DNA of 64,000 bases from Planktothricoides raciborskii GIHE-MW2 (GCF_040564635.1 NZ_CP159837.1:3645001-3709000); one strand, 5' to 3'; shown: positions 18,570-28,440, counted from the stretch's first letter. Program-made: numbers and translations. Notes: generated by a model not told the origin, from the sequence alone.

Positions 18570-21500
18570 CTAGAAAGATTTCACTTTAGCGGTCAAACTT
18601 TGGAGACGATTGCTCATTAAGAGTAACAAATTGCGAGACAGTTCTGGATGTTGATTTAGGAGATTTTCAAAACTGTGGGCTTTCACCACCAAAACTCGGT
18701 TAGTTGCGGCGGTTGCCACCACAGAACTCGATCGCGTTTGTCGAGTTAAAACCCCCATTTCGCCAATAATTTCACCGGGCTTAATCGTATTAATCGTTTC
18801 TTCGCGATCGCCTCGGAGAATGGTGACATCAGCGGCACCGGAAACCAACACCAATATTTCATCAGATACCTCTCCTTGTTGGCAAAGTTTTTCTCCTGGC
18901 TCAAAAATCTCAACTATGGCATCTCTAGCCAAATCGATTAATGCTTCAGGATTAATTGATTGCAAAAAGGGAGTATCAAACAGCAGCAGCAATTTATCCA
19001 GAGTGCAGGTCAATTCTGTGGGATGTTTTGACTCGATCGCCCGTTGTTCCCAGTGAATAGTAATCGCCGGTTCAGGCAACCGACCAAAACGCACCGTATC
19101 GCCCTGATTTAAGCGCAAGCGATCGCCTTTAATCAAGCGATCGCCCACCCGTACTCCGGTAGAAGAGGTCAAATCAATCACTATCACCCCATTTTCATCC
19201 ACCGCAAACACCGCGTGTTGTTGTAGCACTCTCAGGTCGGAAATCACAATATCATTGACGGGACTGCGACCCACGCGCACCTCTGGCTGTTGAAAAACCA
19301 ACTCTTCAATTTTGCCCATCGCCGCCACACGAGCAATCAAAGTCGAAACTTTCACCGATAATTGTTCGTTGGCATTCGAGGAATGAAATCCCAAAAGTTC
19401 TGAATTCGTGAGAACTTGCTCCGCTGTTTCTCGCACGAGCCAATGGACAGCATTTTGCTGATCCAGAAGTTCCCGGGCTTGTTCTTTGGCAACATCTGGG
19501 GCAATTATCGCCAAGCCATAAAGACTCGCCGCGTCCACCAGGGGGTCAACATCTTGAATCAGTTCTTGTAACACGGCCACCACCGATTGCAAACGCTGCA
19601 TCATAGAAGCAGAATTGGCGCTTTCTCGGTCTGATGGCAATAAAGTTGGTGCGGATCCGGTAGTAAGTCCCTCGGTTTCTGAGTCCGGTGCAGAGGGTTT
19701 TAGCAGGGGGATGATTTCGCGATCGAGTCGCTGCAACCAAGGCACCTGTTGATCGAATCCTTGTAGCAACTTACCCAGGACATTTTCCGCTAAGATGCCC
19801 GTAGACCGAGCAATTTCCACGGTTTCTGGGAGATTGCCCAAAATTTCCATAATACTCAGCAGTTGTTTGGCTACCAGTTCTTGCTTATGGGCGATCGCCA
19901 CCCGTCGCAACAGCACAAAAATCGGCGCTTGAGGATCGGGGACTAAATTACTCAGCACTTGATAGCGAAAAGCCAACTCTTTTAATTGATTCAACAGCAC
20001 CTCTGCCTTACGCAAAATGGCACTGTTTTCATCAAACATCAGGTTTAAAATTTGGGCTTCTTCTTCCGCATTAATCGCATATTCTTCTTTTAATGCCGTA
20101 ATTTGCAGCGCTTTTTGTTGCAAAGCCAATTGCAAAGGCACGCCAGTTTCTACCAGTTCCAGCAGTTGCAATTCTAAAGCTTGCCGATAACTCTCTAAGC
20201 GGAGTTGATTTTCTTTACTGCGTTGCTTACTCGGATCGAGCAGGTCGGGACTTTCAATTCCCACCTCGGTCAATATCTCAAAGTGTTCTTCTTCTTTTAG
20301 ACCTAACTCTTGACGAATTTGCTGTAAAAATTCCAAGCTATTGGCGGAATTAACATTTCCCTGTTCCAACGCTTCTTTTAACAAGCCTTTATACACTTGT
20401 GTACCATAAGCTCGGTTGACTCCGGGCAAAACAGTCGCCAGAACATAAACCTCATCCGCTTTTAAGTCCGCTAAAGAGCGACCTTCTAAATATTGGGAAA
20501 AATCCACCGTAAGTTTGCTGAGTTGACGCCGTAAACTATTGGCCAAACTCTCTTTTTTATACATTTCCCCACTCCGGCTCAAGGTGCGATAAAGCCAGAT
20601 AATACTCACCGCAATCACCAGAGAATTAAAAAAAAGCTGCAATGGCGTCGGCAGTAACTTCAGCACTGGCCGTCCACCAAACATAAAGTAAATGTTAAAA
20701 GCCGAAAACGTACAAACCGAAAAAATCTGGTGTAGTACCAAATCTTGGTTAATCGGTTTTTGGATTTTTTGGCGATACCCTTTATAGGTTTTTTCAATCC
20801 AGTCAAACAGAAAGTAAGTTGCGGCAACACAGGCAGCAATAGTGATAGGAGCCGCGATGATTTTTGGAATCGGAATCGGTTGATTGGCAATATAAAATCC
20901 AGGTTGAAAAAGTTGCTGCAACTGGTCTTTTTCATAACTCCATACCCCGGAGTAGTAATAGTCAAAGTTGCCGGAAAATAAGAAGTAATAGATATAAAAG
21001 CCAATGACTAAACCCACATAGCCATATTGGGTCAGTTTCCGACCGGGTTTATGGAGAATTTCCCAATAAGACCGTTCCGCATCAATATCGATACAAGGTG
21101 ATTGACAGCTAACACAGGCACTTTTTTCCATATTTTCAGCGGTCACGGTGCGGCACATTGACTGAGTAATCGCCTGTTTTTGTCCTTGGTGCGCTTCACT
21201 GCCAAACAGCGATCGCGGTCCATTATAGATCATTTGTACCGGAGCCATTGGGCAGAAATACTGACACCAAGCTTTCCCTTTATAAAGATAACCAACGGCG
21301 ATCGCACAGCCAATGGTAAACAGTAAAAATAACCCCAAAGCTAATCGATTGGAGTTAACAAAAAGAATTCTAATGCATAACCCTAAACAGAGGAGGCCGA
21401 ATTGGAAATATAAATGATTTCTGCCCAACCATGAATCTTTTTTAACCTCAAAGATTTCATAGCGAACTTTCCCCGTTTTCGGATTGACAATTTTCTGGTG

Positions 21501-21845
21501 TCGTTGCTTCCCTAAATGCCGGGGAATTTGGGACAAAAACGAAAGAGGACAAATCCGCCGCCACGCTTCATGGCCGAAGGTTAACAATAGCATGACCGCA
21601 ACGGGAATCACCATGCCCCAGAAAATTTTTGCTCCCATTGGGTAGGGATACTCATAAAAACATTCCCCTTGGATTTGCGCGACACATTTAGTCGGATCGA
21701 TCTGAAAGGGACTTAGTTGATTACTTGGATCCGTGAAATAAGGTGAAATCGGATCGTAAAATAAGGAAAAAATTAACAGCAGCCAGCCGATGGTGAGCAC
21801 CCATCTAACTCGATGCATGGTTTTTTCAGCAATCTTATTAAACAT
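18570..21845 (-). CDS. NapH-like Fe-S membrane protein fused to FHA and cNMP-binding domains
   Basis: The 1091-aa protein begins with a polytopic membrane part (about 1-430) holding NapH/FixG-type motifs: RRICPLSF, WCQYFCPMAP, and a ferredoxin-like cluster MCRTV...CVSCQSPCID. A helical, repeat-like region (about 440-830) follows. Then comes an FHA domain (about 860-930; VRVGRSPVNDIVISD) and a C-terminal cyclic-nucleotide-binding domain (about 960-1085; FEPGEKLCQQGEVSDEILVL, GEIIGEMGVL). It likely moves electrons across or at the membrane under control of phosphorylation and a cyclic nucleotide. Wsp-like chemosensory genes lie upstream and the FHA-reductase-ferredoxin lies downstream, so the two FHA redox proteins may be partners (inference). 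Confidence 0.8.
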   Translation of the reverse strand: MFNKIAEKTMHRVRWVLTIGWLLLIFSLFYDPISPYFTDPSNQLSPFQIDPTKCVAQIQGECFYEYPYPMGAKIFWGMVIPVAVMLLLTFGHEAWRRICPLSFLSQIPRHLGKQRHQKIVNPKTGKVRYEIFEVKKDSWLGRNHLYFQFGLLCLGLCIRILFVNSNRLALGLFLLFTIGCAIAVGYLYKGKAWCQYFCPMAPVQMIYNGPRSLFGSEAHQGQKQAITQSMCRTVTAENMEKSACVSCQSPCIDIDAERSYWEILHKPGRKLTQYGYVGLVIGFYIYYFLFSGNFDYYYSGVWSYEKDQLQQLFQPGFYIANQPIPIPKIIAAPITIAACVAATYFLFDWIEKTYKGYRQKIQKPINQDLVLHQIFSVCTFSAFNIYFMFGGRPVLKLLPTPLQLFFNSLVIAVSIIWLYRTLSRSGEMYKKESLANSLRRQLSKLTVDFSQYLEGRSLADLKADEVYVLATVLPGVNRAYGTQVYKGLLKEALEQGNVNSANSLEFLQQIRQELGLKEEEHFEILTEVGIESPDLLDPSKQRSKENQLRLESYRQALELQLLELVETGVPLQLALQQKALQITALKEEYAINAEEEAQILNLMFDENSAILRKAEVLLNQLKELAFRYQVLSNLVPDPQAPIFVLLRRVAIAHKQELVAKQLLSIMEILGNLPETVEIARSTGILAENVLGKLLQGFDQQVPWLQRLDREIIPLLKPSAPDSETEGLTTGSAPTLLPSDRESANSASMMQRLQSVVAVLQELIQDVDPLVDAASLYGLAIIAPDVAKEQARELLDQQNAVHWLVRETAEQVLTNSELLGFHSSNANEQLSVKVSTLIARVAAMGKIEELVFQQPEVRVGRSPVNDIVISDLRVLQQHAVFAVDENGVIVIDLTSSTGVRVGDRLIKGDRLRLNQGDTVRFGRLPEPAITIHWEQRAIESKHPTELTCTLDKLLLLFDTPFLQSINPEALIDLARDAIVEIFEPGEKLCQQGEVSDEILVLVSGAADVTILRGDREETINTIKPGEIIGEMGVLTRQTRSSSVVATAATNRVLVVKAHSFENLLNQHPELSRNLLLLMSNRLQSLTAKVKSF

Positions 21846-21974
21846 TTTTTGATGCCAACATGAATCTTGTAATCAAAGGTAACTTGTTCGGACTTTACTT
21901 CACAGTAAAACTGTCATTTCCTGGAACATATAGTGAAGATATCATCACCAGTTAGTTTTTGACAAGTATTCAGT

Positions 21975-22060
21975 AGACAATTCTGGCAAAATTCTCAACC
22001 CCCCCTATATCCCCCCTTTTTAAGGGGGTTTAGGGGGGATATAGGGGGGCTTGGGGGGGT
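21975..22060. repeat. C/G-tract palindromic element
   Basis: AGACAATTCTGGC is followed by CCCCCCCTATATCCCCCC and its complement GGGGGGATATAGGGGGG around a TTTTTAAGGGGG core. It belongs to the same family as the elements at 3855 and 5055. It fills part of the 317-nt spacer before the NapH-like gene; nothing else is seen there. Confidence 0.8.
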
Positions 22061-22162
22061 ATCTTCTACGGGATCAAAGCAAGAAGTCTAATGGGATCAT
22101 TTTCCGATTCATTGATTGATTCCTAGCAATATAACGCCATATAACTATTAGACTATTAGGCA

Positions 22163-24664
22163 TTAGCTATTAGCGTCCCCAATGAGGGAAATCACCGCTT
22201 GTAAAAGGGTTTGATCGTGAAAACTGCTTTTGCTTAAATAATAGTTAACCCCAACTTCAAATCCCCTGATTTGATCTTTTTCTCGGTTTTTCTCAGACAT
22301 AATAATGATAGGAATTGATTGTAATTTAGGATGATTTTTGATTTGCTCAGTTAACTCAATCCCATTCATTCTGGGCATATCAAAATCCGTAATTACTAAA
22401 TCATAATCAGCGGTTCTTACGGCATTCCAAGCGTCCATCCCATCTACCGCTACTTCCACTTTGTAGCCATGCTTTTCCAGGAGTTTTCGTTCCATTTGTC
22501 GGACTGTAATGGAATCATCTACGACTAAGACCTTTTTCACCTGATTTTCTGGGGAACGGGCTGGAGTTTCTCTAATTAACTTTAACTGTCCCCTGGCGAT
22601 CAGTCTATCGATGGAACCGATCATATCTTCCACATCTAAAATTAAAACTGGCGATCCATCTTCCCGAAAAGCCGCCGCACTAATATCACGCACTTTTCCT
22701 AATCTGGGGTCTAAGGGGATGACTACTAAATCGCGATCGCCAATCAACCGATCCACCACTACCCCATAGCGGTGAAAGCGATCGCCGATAGTCACCACTG
22801 GCAATGTATCCAAACTCAAGGTAGCTTCTGGTAATTCTAATACTTGAGAGGCAGAAACTAAGCTAATATTTTCTTGCTTGAGGGTAAAATATTGCTGATT
22901 TTCTTTCCTCGATATATTTGTTCGATCCAGCTTGACAATTTGTTCGATTTGCGTTAAGGGAAAAGCATAAGCTTCTCCAGAAATTTCGACTAATAAAGTT
23001 TTGACCACCGCCAGGGTCAGAGGTAATTGAAAATCAAACTTCATCCCGGTTCCAGGGTAGGAAAAAGCCCGGATTTTTCCGCCCAATTCTTCTATCATGC
23101 TTTTAGCAATATCCAAGCCGAACTTTCGACCAGAAATTTCATTAGTTTCGGTGAAGTTAGCCAACTCAGGTAAAAATAAAAATTCCATTAACTCATCTTC
23201 GTTCATTTGGTTGGCTATTTCTGGATTAACCAAATTTTTTTGGACAATCATAAGGCGGAGTTTTTCTAAGTCTATCCCCCGGCCATCATCTGTCACCGTA
23301 ATCGATAACATTCCGCCAGAATGGGTCACAGCTAATCTAATTAAACCTTCCGGTGATTTGCCCAGGGCTACTCGTTTTTCAGGCAATTCAATCCCGTGTA
23401 AAATGGCATTTTGCAGGATATGGTTCAGGGGAGTTGCTAATTTTGCTAAGATATCTATATCGACTGGGGTTGACTTGCCAATGATTTCAACTTTGACTTG
23501 CTTGCCTAATTTGCTGGCTAAATCATGCACCAATGAAGAAAAACTCATTGATATTTCAGAAAATGGCTGCATTTTACTGGCAATGACTTCTTGGTACAGC
23601 CGCTCAGATAAGTTAGTAAATTGTTGGGAAAATAGTTCTAGTTCATTCAGGCGATCGCTCAGGGTTTGCTGGCATTGTTGCTGTTGTTTTTTAGCTATTT
23701 TTAAACAAGTAATCGCCGAGTTATTGGCTGAATTGCTTATTAAGTGTCTTTCTAAAGTGGTTAATATTTTTGATAATTCTAACTGCTGTTTTTTCAATAT
23801 TAGTAATGAATCAGCTAAGGGTGTTAACCAAGTTGATGCAACCAAAGATTCTCCAGCTAAACCCATTAAGCGATTTAGATTTTCCGCCATGAGTTTTACT
23901 ACTGGGTCTGGGGGTTCTGTCACCTCTTGACCGTCGCGGTTCTGACCGATCGCCGATTTAGTCGATTTAGTCGATCCGGTCAAATTTGGCGCTATTTGTG
24001 GTGTTGTTTGACTGGGAGAAGCGATCGCCTCTTTCGCTTCAATGGGGGATCGATCCTCTGGCAAATCTTCTGTTTCCAAGCAATTCTCTGTCTCTGGTAA
24101 ATCCTCCACTATAGCATTAGCGTTCGGATCGGTAATTTCCGACTGAGGCGCTATCTGACTTTCTATTTTCCGGGGTGTTTCGGCGATCGGGGTAATTTCT
24201 GGAACTTTTGAAGCTGGAGAAATTTGCTCCGGGGGAGAATTTGATGATTTGCCTCTAAAAATCGCCGCGATCGCCTGCTTTTGCTGGTTAATTTCTGCCT
24301 GATTTTCCGCCAACCAATCTGCCATTTCCGGTTCTTTAACTTGGCTGATGCGATCGATTAACTCCACTCCTTGAAATAACAATTTAATGTCCGCTGGTTC
24401 TAACTGAATATTTCCGGCGATCGCCTCCACAAAACATTCCTCCATCACATCAGCAATGGTGACAGCAACATCTAATTGGACAATGCGAGCCGCCCCTTTA
24501 ATTGAATGTGCCGCTCGCATCAAAGATTCTAAAGCTTTAGCATGGTGGGGATTATTTTCTAGAGCCAATAAATTTTCATTAAAATTCACCGATTGATTTT
24601 CTAATTCCATGCGGAATAAATCCAGCATAGAAAAATCACATAAGTCTTGAAGCTGACCGCTCAT
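22163..24664 (-). CDS. CheA-type hybrid kinase with receiver (WspE-like)
   Basis: Order of domains in 833 aa: HPt with phospho-His 53 (RAAHSIKGAARI), a variable acidic linker, a CheA-type dimerisation/HATPase region (HILQNAILHGIELPEKR, VTDDGRGIDLEKLR), a CheW-like domain, and a C-terminal receiver (VLVVDDSITVRQME, VITDFDMPRMNG). This is the CheA-REC layout of Wsp, Pil and Tax systems. The ATG overlaps the upstream cheW stop by four nt (ATGA), so the two are translationally coupled. The neighbouring receptor and CheW point to a Wsp-like origin. No cheR, cheB or diguanylate cyclase is nearby, so the output is unknown. Confidence 0.9.
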   Translation of the reverse strand: MSGQLQDLCDFSMLDLFRMELENQSVNFNENLLALENNPHHAKALESLMRAAHSIKGAARIVQLDVAVTIADVMEECFVEAIAGNIQLEPADIKLLFQGVELIDRISQVKEPEMADWLAENQAEINQQKQAIAAIFRGKSSNSPPEQISPASKVPEITPIAETPRKIESQIAPQSEITDPNANAIVEDLPETENCLETEDLPEDRSPIEAKEAIASPSQTTPQIAPNLTGSTKSTKSAIGQNRDGQEVTEPPDPVVKLMAENLNRLMGLAGESLVASTWLTPLADSLLILKKQQLELSKILTTLERHLISNSANNSAITCLKIAKKQQQQCQQTLSDRLNELELFSQQFTNLSERLYQEVIASKMQPFSEISMSFSSLVHDLASKLGKQVKVEIIGKSTPVDIDILAKLATPLNHILQNAILHGIELPEKRVALGKSPEGLIRLAVTHSGGMLSITVTDDGRGIDLEKLRLMIVQKNLVNPEIANQMNEDELMEFLFLPELANFTETNEISGRKFGLDIAKSMIEELGGKIRAFSYPGTGMKFDFQLPLTLAVVKTLLVEISGEAYAFPLTQIEQIVKLDRTNISRKENQQYFTLKQENISLVSASQVLELPEATLSLDTLPVVTIGDRFHRYGVVVDRLIGDRDLVVIPLDPRLGKVRDISAAAFREDGSPVLILDVEDMIGSIDRLIARGQLKLIRETPARSPENQVKKVLVVDDSITVRQMERKLLEKHGYKVEVAVDGMDAWNAVRTADYDLVITDFDMPRMNGIELTEQIKNHPKLQSIPIIIMSEKNREKDQIRGFEVGVNYYLSKSSFHDQTLLQAVISLIGDANS

Positions 24665-25413
24665 AAAATCCTCCGTTCTAAAGTATAAAATAATAACTCA
24701 TCATCTAATAAATTAATTAAACCATCTTTCCATTTCATCAGTGCTTGGGTATAGACTCCATTAGATTTAGCATTAACAGCGGCAGTATTCTCCAACTCTT
24801 GAGCATTCAATCGCTCGATTCCATAAACTTCATCTGCCGGAAACACCCAGCTATTTCCATCTTTGGCCATCACGATCATTCGTTGATAAACCACCGGACT
24901 TAAATGCGTCGGTTTACCCGCATTTTTTAGCTGAGAATCAGTCGTTCCTAAGCCCAGCAAATGCCGCAGAGAAATACACAGTAATAATTCCCCTCGCACA
25001 TTGACAACACCGAGAAATATCTGATTACTGCGGTGGGGCACGGTATGAATTTTCTTGGTTTGTGTCACTTCTTTAAATAATTTAGCGGATAAACCAAACC
25101 ATTCCACTCCCAAGCGAAAAATCAACACCGAGACAGTATTCGACGAGTCTAGGGTTGTCAGACCATTTGCTAAAGTGTCACCGTCTGAGTCAAGTGGTAC
25201 TTCTTTAGTTTCTGGTGGGAGTGGGTTTGTTCCGCGATTCGCGATAGCGGATTCCGAAAGGGAATCGCGATCCTCCCCGGTTGCCTCATGTTCAACTAAA
25301 CGCGGATTAGCCGCCAAATATACTGGACAATTGCGACAATGAATCAACTGTTCTAGTTCTGGACAAGTGCAATTACCCATCACTCCGATCTGATTCCAGC
25401 AATCTTTACTCAT
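24661..25413 (-). CDS. CheW-like adaptor with N-terminal Cys-rich Wsp motif
   Basis: The 250-aa protein couples a receptor to CheA. A CheW fold occupies roughly residues 90-245 (SVLIFRLGVEWFGLSAKLF, IFLGVVNVRGELLLCISL). Its first 40 residues carry CW-N-IGV-G, then C-PELE, then HCRNCPVY. This Cys quartet (C5, C17, C26, C29, plus C15) is the hallmark of WspB/WspD-type CheW proteins and may bind a metal. An ATGA overlap joins it to the cheA gene. The linker between the Cys motif and CheW is low-complexity. Confidence 0.9.
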   Translation of the reverse strand: MSKDCWNQIGVMGNCTCPELEQLIHCRNCPVYLAANPRLVEHEATGEDRDSLSESAIANRGTNPLPPETKEVPLDSDGDTLANGLTTLDSSNTVSVLIFRLGVEWFGLSAKLFKEVTQTKKIHTVPHRSNQIFLGVVNVRGELLLCISLRHLLGLGTTDSQLKNAGKPTHLSPVVYQRMIVMAKDGNSWVFPADEVYGIERLNAQELENTAAVNAKSNGVYTQALMKWKDGLINLLDDELLFYTLERRIL

Positions 25414-25473
25414 TATGGTGATTCGTTAGGTGATTCGTTATTGGTGATTGGTTATTCCTTGTTGATTGTCATT

Positions 25474-25602
25474 TAAGTAGGTGGGCAGAAATAAATGCAC
25501 CACAGACCAGATCGGGAGAAAAACTGTCATTCCCGCGCAGGCGGGAATCCACAGCCTATCGGCGGGGAACGAAAAGTGCAATTAATTATGTTCACCTACT
25601 TA
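25474..25602. mobile_element. 129-bp MITE, copy 1
   Basis: The element is bounded by the perfect terminal inverted repeats TAAGTAGGTG (25474-25483) and CACCTACTTA (25593-25602). It contains an internal stem around CATTCCCGCGCAGGCGGGAAT and carries no coding capacity. A second 129-bp copy lies at 34032-34160 and a 5'-truncated copy at 35197-35280. The rest of the spacer (25414-25734) holds only TTGGTGATTGGTTATT-type simple sequence. Confidence 0.85.
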
Positions 25603-25734
25603 TTGGTTATTGTTTATTCGTGATTGGACAAAAAATATGCATCCACATCACCAAATAGCCAATTAAGCAATAGCCATTGCTTGTAATTATTAACTAGCAG
25701 CACTAGCAGCGGCAATATTTGCACTCTTTATAAC

Positions 25735-27276
25735 TTACTTCACTCCCAGATAACTCGAAGAAATCGCCTGATTAATTTGAGTTGCAGCTTGAGTTTGATT
25801 GGCCATTCCTTGACTAACCAGTTGAAAACGCGGAGTTAGATGTTGAATTTGGGAAATAATCGCCGCTAATTGTTGACTAACATTATGCACCCCTTTGAGG
25901 CTTAGACTCAATTCTTGGCTAAATTTATCGATTTCTGTGACTTCATTAGACACCGCAGTTTGCATATCTTTGACCATAAGCTCAATGTCTAAAGTGGCAA
26001 CGGCGGTTTGGTCAGCCAGTTGGCGAATTTCTCGCCCGATCGCGGCAAAACCTGCCCCATATTCCCCGGATTTTTCTGTTTCAATGGCCGCATTTAGTGA
26101 GAGTAAATTGGCGCGATCGGCCACCTGGGAAATCGTTGTCATCACTCTACTAATATTATTAGATTTTTCGGTAATTGTTCCCATTCTTGAAGCGATAGAA
26201 TTCGTATAATTGGCTAATTGATGCATATTTTCTTCGACGCTGGCCAAATTTTCTTTACCATTCGTGACTGTATTAGCCATGTCCTGATATATCGCGGTGA
26301 CTTGATCAAGGGCTTGAGATACTTGTTCACAGTTCAAGGCCATTTTTTCGGCGATTTGTACCACTTGATAATTCGATGGCATATCTTCCATTTGCGGGGC
26401 TTCTAATTGATTTCTAACTGTGACAATTTCTCTACTGTAACTGGTGATTTGCATTGCTGAAGTTTGCATTTGCACAATCAAAGAACTTAGCCGATCTGTC
26501 ATTGCTTCAAAGCTGTCAAGTAATTGCCTACTTTCATCGCGATCGCTTCTATAGTTTAGGGATTTTTCTCCAGAACGACTTAAACTACCATCGGATATCT
26601 TTTCCGGTAGAGCAAATAATTTTTCTCTTTGATTTTTTCGCAGCAAATTTATTACCAGGCTCAGAATGATGCTAATCGCGATCGATAAAGCTGTAGCCAA
26701 CACTAAAACCCCAAGCATCGATTCATTTGCCCCGGCAAATTTACGTTGATTTATTGCGTAATTGTTGGCAATTTCTGCCATTAACTGTTTTTGAATATTC
26801 TCAATTGCCGTCAAATTTAAATTTTCGACGATCTCCCTAGATTCAAGCACTTTGTTTTCTTCCAACAATTTTCGCGCCGTTTCACAATCATTAAACAAAG
26901 TTTCTGCTTGTTGGATAAGATTGATTAACAAAAACTGTTTTTTGTTTTCTTCTTTAGCACTATTTATGGCTAAATGTATATTTTTAACTTTGCTAATTTT
27001 TTCCGGAAATAAATTAGCGGTTTCTTGATAAATTTGGCCATGATATTTGCGATCGGGTAACAGAACATAGCTGCGGGCGTTTCGCGCTAATCTGCCCATC
27101 TCAATCATAAAATCGTTCACTTCTAACAGGGTATTCGTGGTCAGTTTTGTCTCTTGCTCAAACTTTAAGGAGTTTTGCGACTTTACATATACAGTGAGGC
27201 TCAAAGTTATCAGCAAGAAAATGGGAATGGAAAATCCCCAAAAACTCCGGTTGTTTCCAATAGATTTGTTAAACAT
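25735..27276 (-). CDS. Methyl-accepting chemotaxis receptor (WspA-like)
   Basis: This receptor has an N-terminal TM (about 13-30), a helical periplasmic sensor of about 155 residues, a second TM (about 188-212), a HAMP-like segment, and a long coiled-coil signalling domain. The hairpin tip reads NLLSLNAAIETEKSGEYGAG and continues FAAIGREIRQLADQTAVATL. The LADQTAVATLDIE segment is the WspA type, which supports grouping with the Cys-rich CheW and CheA-REC genes downstream. The C-terminus ends soon after the hairpin's return helix and has no NWETF-type tether. Confidence 0.88.
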   Translation of the reverse strand: MFNKSIGNNRSFWGFSIPIFLLITLSLTVYVKSQNSLKFEQETKLTTNTLLEVNDFMIEMGRLARNARSYVLLPDRKYHGQIYQETANLFPEKISKVKNIHLAINSAKEENKKQFLLINLIQQAETLFNDCETARKLLEENKVLESREIVENLNLTAIENIQKQLMAEIANNYAINQRKFAGANESMLGVLVLATALSIAISIILSLVINLLRKNQREKLFALPEKISDGSLSRSGEKSLNYRSDRDESRQLLDSFEAMTDRLSSLIVQMQTSAMQITSYSREIVTVRNQLEAPQMEDMPSNYQVVQIAEKMALNCEQVSQALDQVTAIYQDMANTVTNGKENLASVEENMHQLANYTNSIASRMGTITEKSNNISRVMTTISQVADRANLLSLNAAIETEKSGEYGAGFAAIGREIRQLADQTAVATLDIELMVKDMQTAVSNEVTEIDKFSQELSLSLKGVHNVSQQLAAIISQIQHLTPRFQLVSQGMANQTQAATQINQAISSSYLGVK

Positions 27277-27699
27277 ATTTTCTAGCTAATTTATTTTAAT
27301 TCTGTGTTTTAATTCTGTCATTGCTAATCGAGTCTTTGAAGTATGATAATACATCTGCGGTTGCGTTATAGCAGTCCCACCATATTGTCCATTGTATTCA
27401 TAGACTATATGAGTATCCCTATCCCAATTGCTTGATCGGGGTTAGGGGTGAGGAAGGATTTTGTCAAAACTGCCACGGGGATACAGAAATAAATTAATAA
27501 ATTTTGACAAAATATAACACAATATAATTTTATTTTAAGCGATCGCGCTGGGCAAAAAAAGGATGGATTAAATTAACTCAGATTTAATCCATCGACCACG
27601 GGTTTTAACCCGTGGTGATAAGAACCCAGTCCGCCCAAGGGCATAGAAAACCTGATACACTGCTGATATGGGTTTTGCTACTTGAGCGATGGGTTGTAA
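27277..27699. other. Intergenic spacer with two hairpins
   Basis: Two inverted repeats lie near 27563-27617: GGATTAAAT/ATTTAATCC and the perfect palindrome CCACGGGTTTTAACCCGTGG. They sit between the receptor gene and cysC. No gene or RNA can be supported in the remaining 350 nt. Confidence 0.5.
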
Positions 27700-28230
27700 C
27701 TATTCAATATAGCCATCGTCTTTAAGCTTTTGCAAAACCTTATTGACACATTCATCTACAGTTTCTATGTCCGTGCGACACTCAACATCAGCATTTTCTG
27801 GAACCTCATAAGGATCGTCAATCCCCGTAAAGTGTTTAATTTCCCCAGCCCGTGCTTTTTTGTAGAGTCCTTTGACATCGCGCTTTTCACACTCAGCCAA
27901 GGGCGCATTGACGAAAACTTCAACGAAATCGCCAATCTGTTGTTTAACTTCTCGTCGGATTGCCCGATAGGGGGAAATAACCGAAACCAGCACAATCACA
28001 CCATTACGAGTCAACAGATGTGCCACAAAACCAATGCGGCGAATATTGGTATCTCGGTCTTCCTTGCTAAAACCCAATCCTTTGGTCAGGTTTTCCCGCA
28101 CGATATCACCATCAAGTCTCTCAATTTTGCATTGGTTATCTCGGAGATATTGTTCCACCCGATCGCTAATGGTGGTTTTTCCGGCTCCACTCAACCCTGT
28201 AAACCAAACTGTGACGCCGCGATGTTTCAT
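27700..28230 (-). CDS. cysC: Adenylylsulfate kinase
   Basis: CysC phosphorylates adenosine 5'-phosphosulfate to PAPS in sulfate assimilation. The ATG at 28230 (MKHRGVTVWFTGLSGAGKTT) gives 176 aa, the normal length; the longer frame adds 21 hydrophobic residues made from a short AATATAGC repeat and is rejected. The Walker A motif is GLSGAGKTT. Typical substrate-binding segments are LDGDIVRENL, GFSKEDRDTNIRRIGFVA, VSVISPYRAIR and the lid GLYKKARAGEIKHFTGIDDPYE. It is monocistronic. Confidence 0.95.
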   Translation of the reverse strand: MKHRGVTVWFTGLSGAGKTTISDRVEQYLRDNQCKIERLDGDIVRENLTKGLGFSKEDRDTNIRRIGFVAHLLTRNGVIVLVSVISPYRAIRREVKQQIGDFVEVFVNAPLAECEKRDVKGLYKKARAGEIKHFTGIDDPYEVPENADVECRTDIETVDECVNKVLQKLKDDGYIE

Positions 28231-28401
28231 TTTTATTCGACTCCAACTATAGCAATAAGAATATAGCAATAAAAATATAGCAATAAAAAACATCCTGTTG
28301 AGCCAAGATTTTAGAAGAGTTTGTAAAGACTGACTAGGTTGATGTCCCCGGGGATTTTAAGTCCCTGATTACTGGTAGATTTTTGCCGGTTAATTATCGG
28401 C

Positions 28402-28440
28402 AAAAAAAACCCGGTTTTTTTTTGGAAAAACCGGGTTTTT
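28402..28440 (-). terminator. Terminator of tmRNA gene
   Basis: Downstream of ssrA on the minus strand, AACCCGGTTTTT and AAAAACCGGGTT form a strong stem followed by a run of eight Ts, about 20 nt beyond the mature 3' end. It uses the same AAACCGGGTTT palindrome seen elsewhere in the window. Confidence 0.75.

Noticed and set aside
23097-23930. 277-aa plus-strand frame inside the cheA gene
   Set aside because: It is antisense to well-conserved CheA domains, has biased Ser/Phe-rich composition and has no ribosome binding site.
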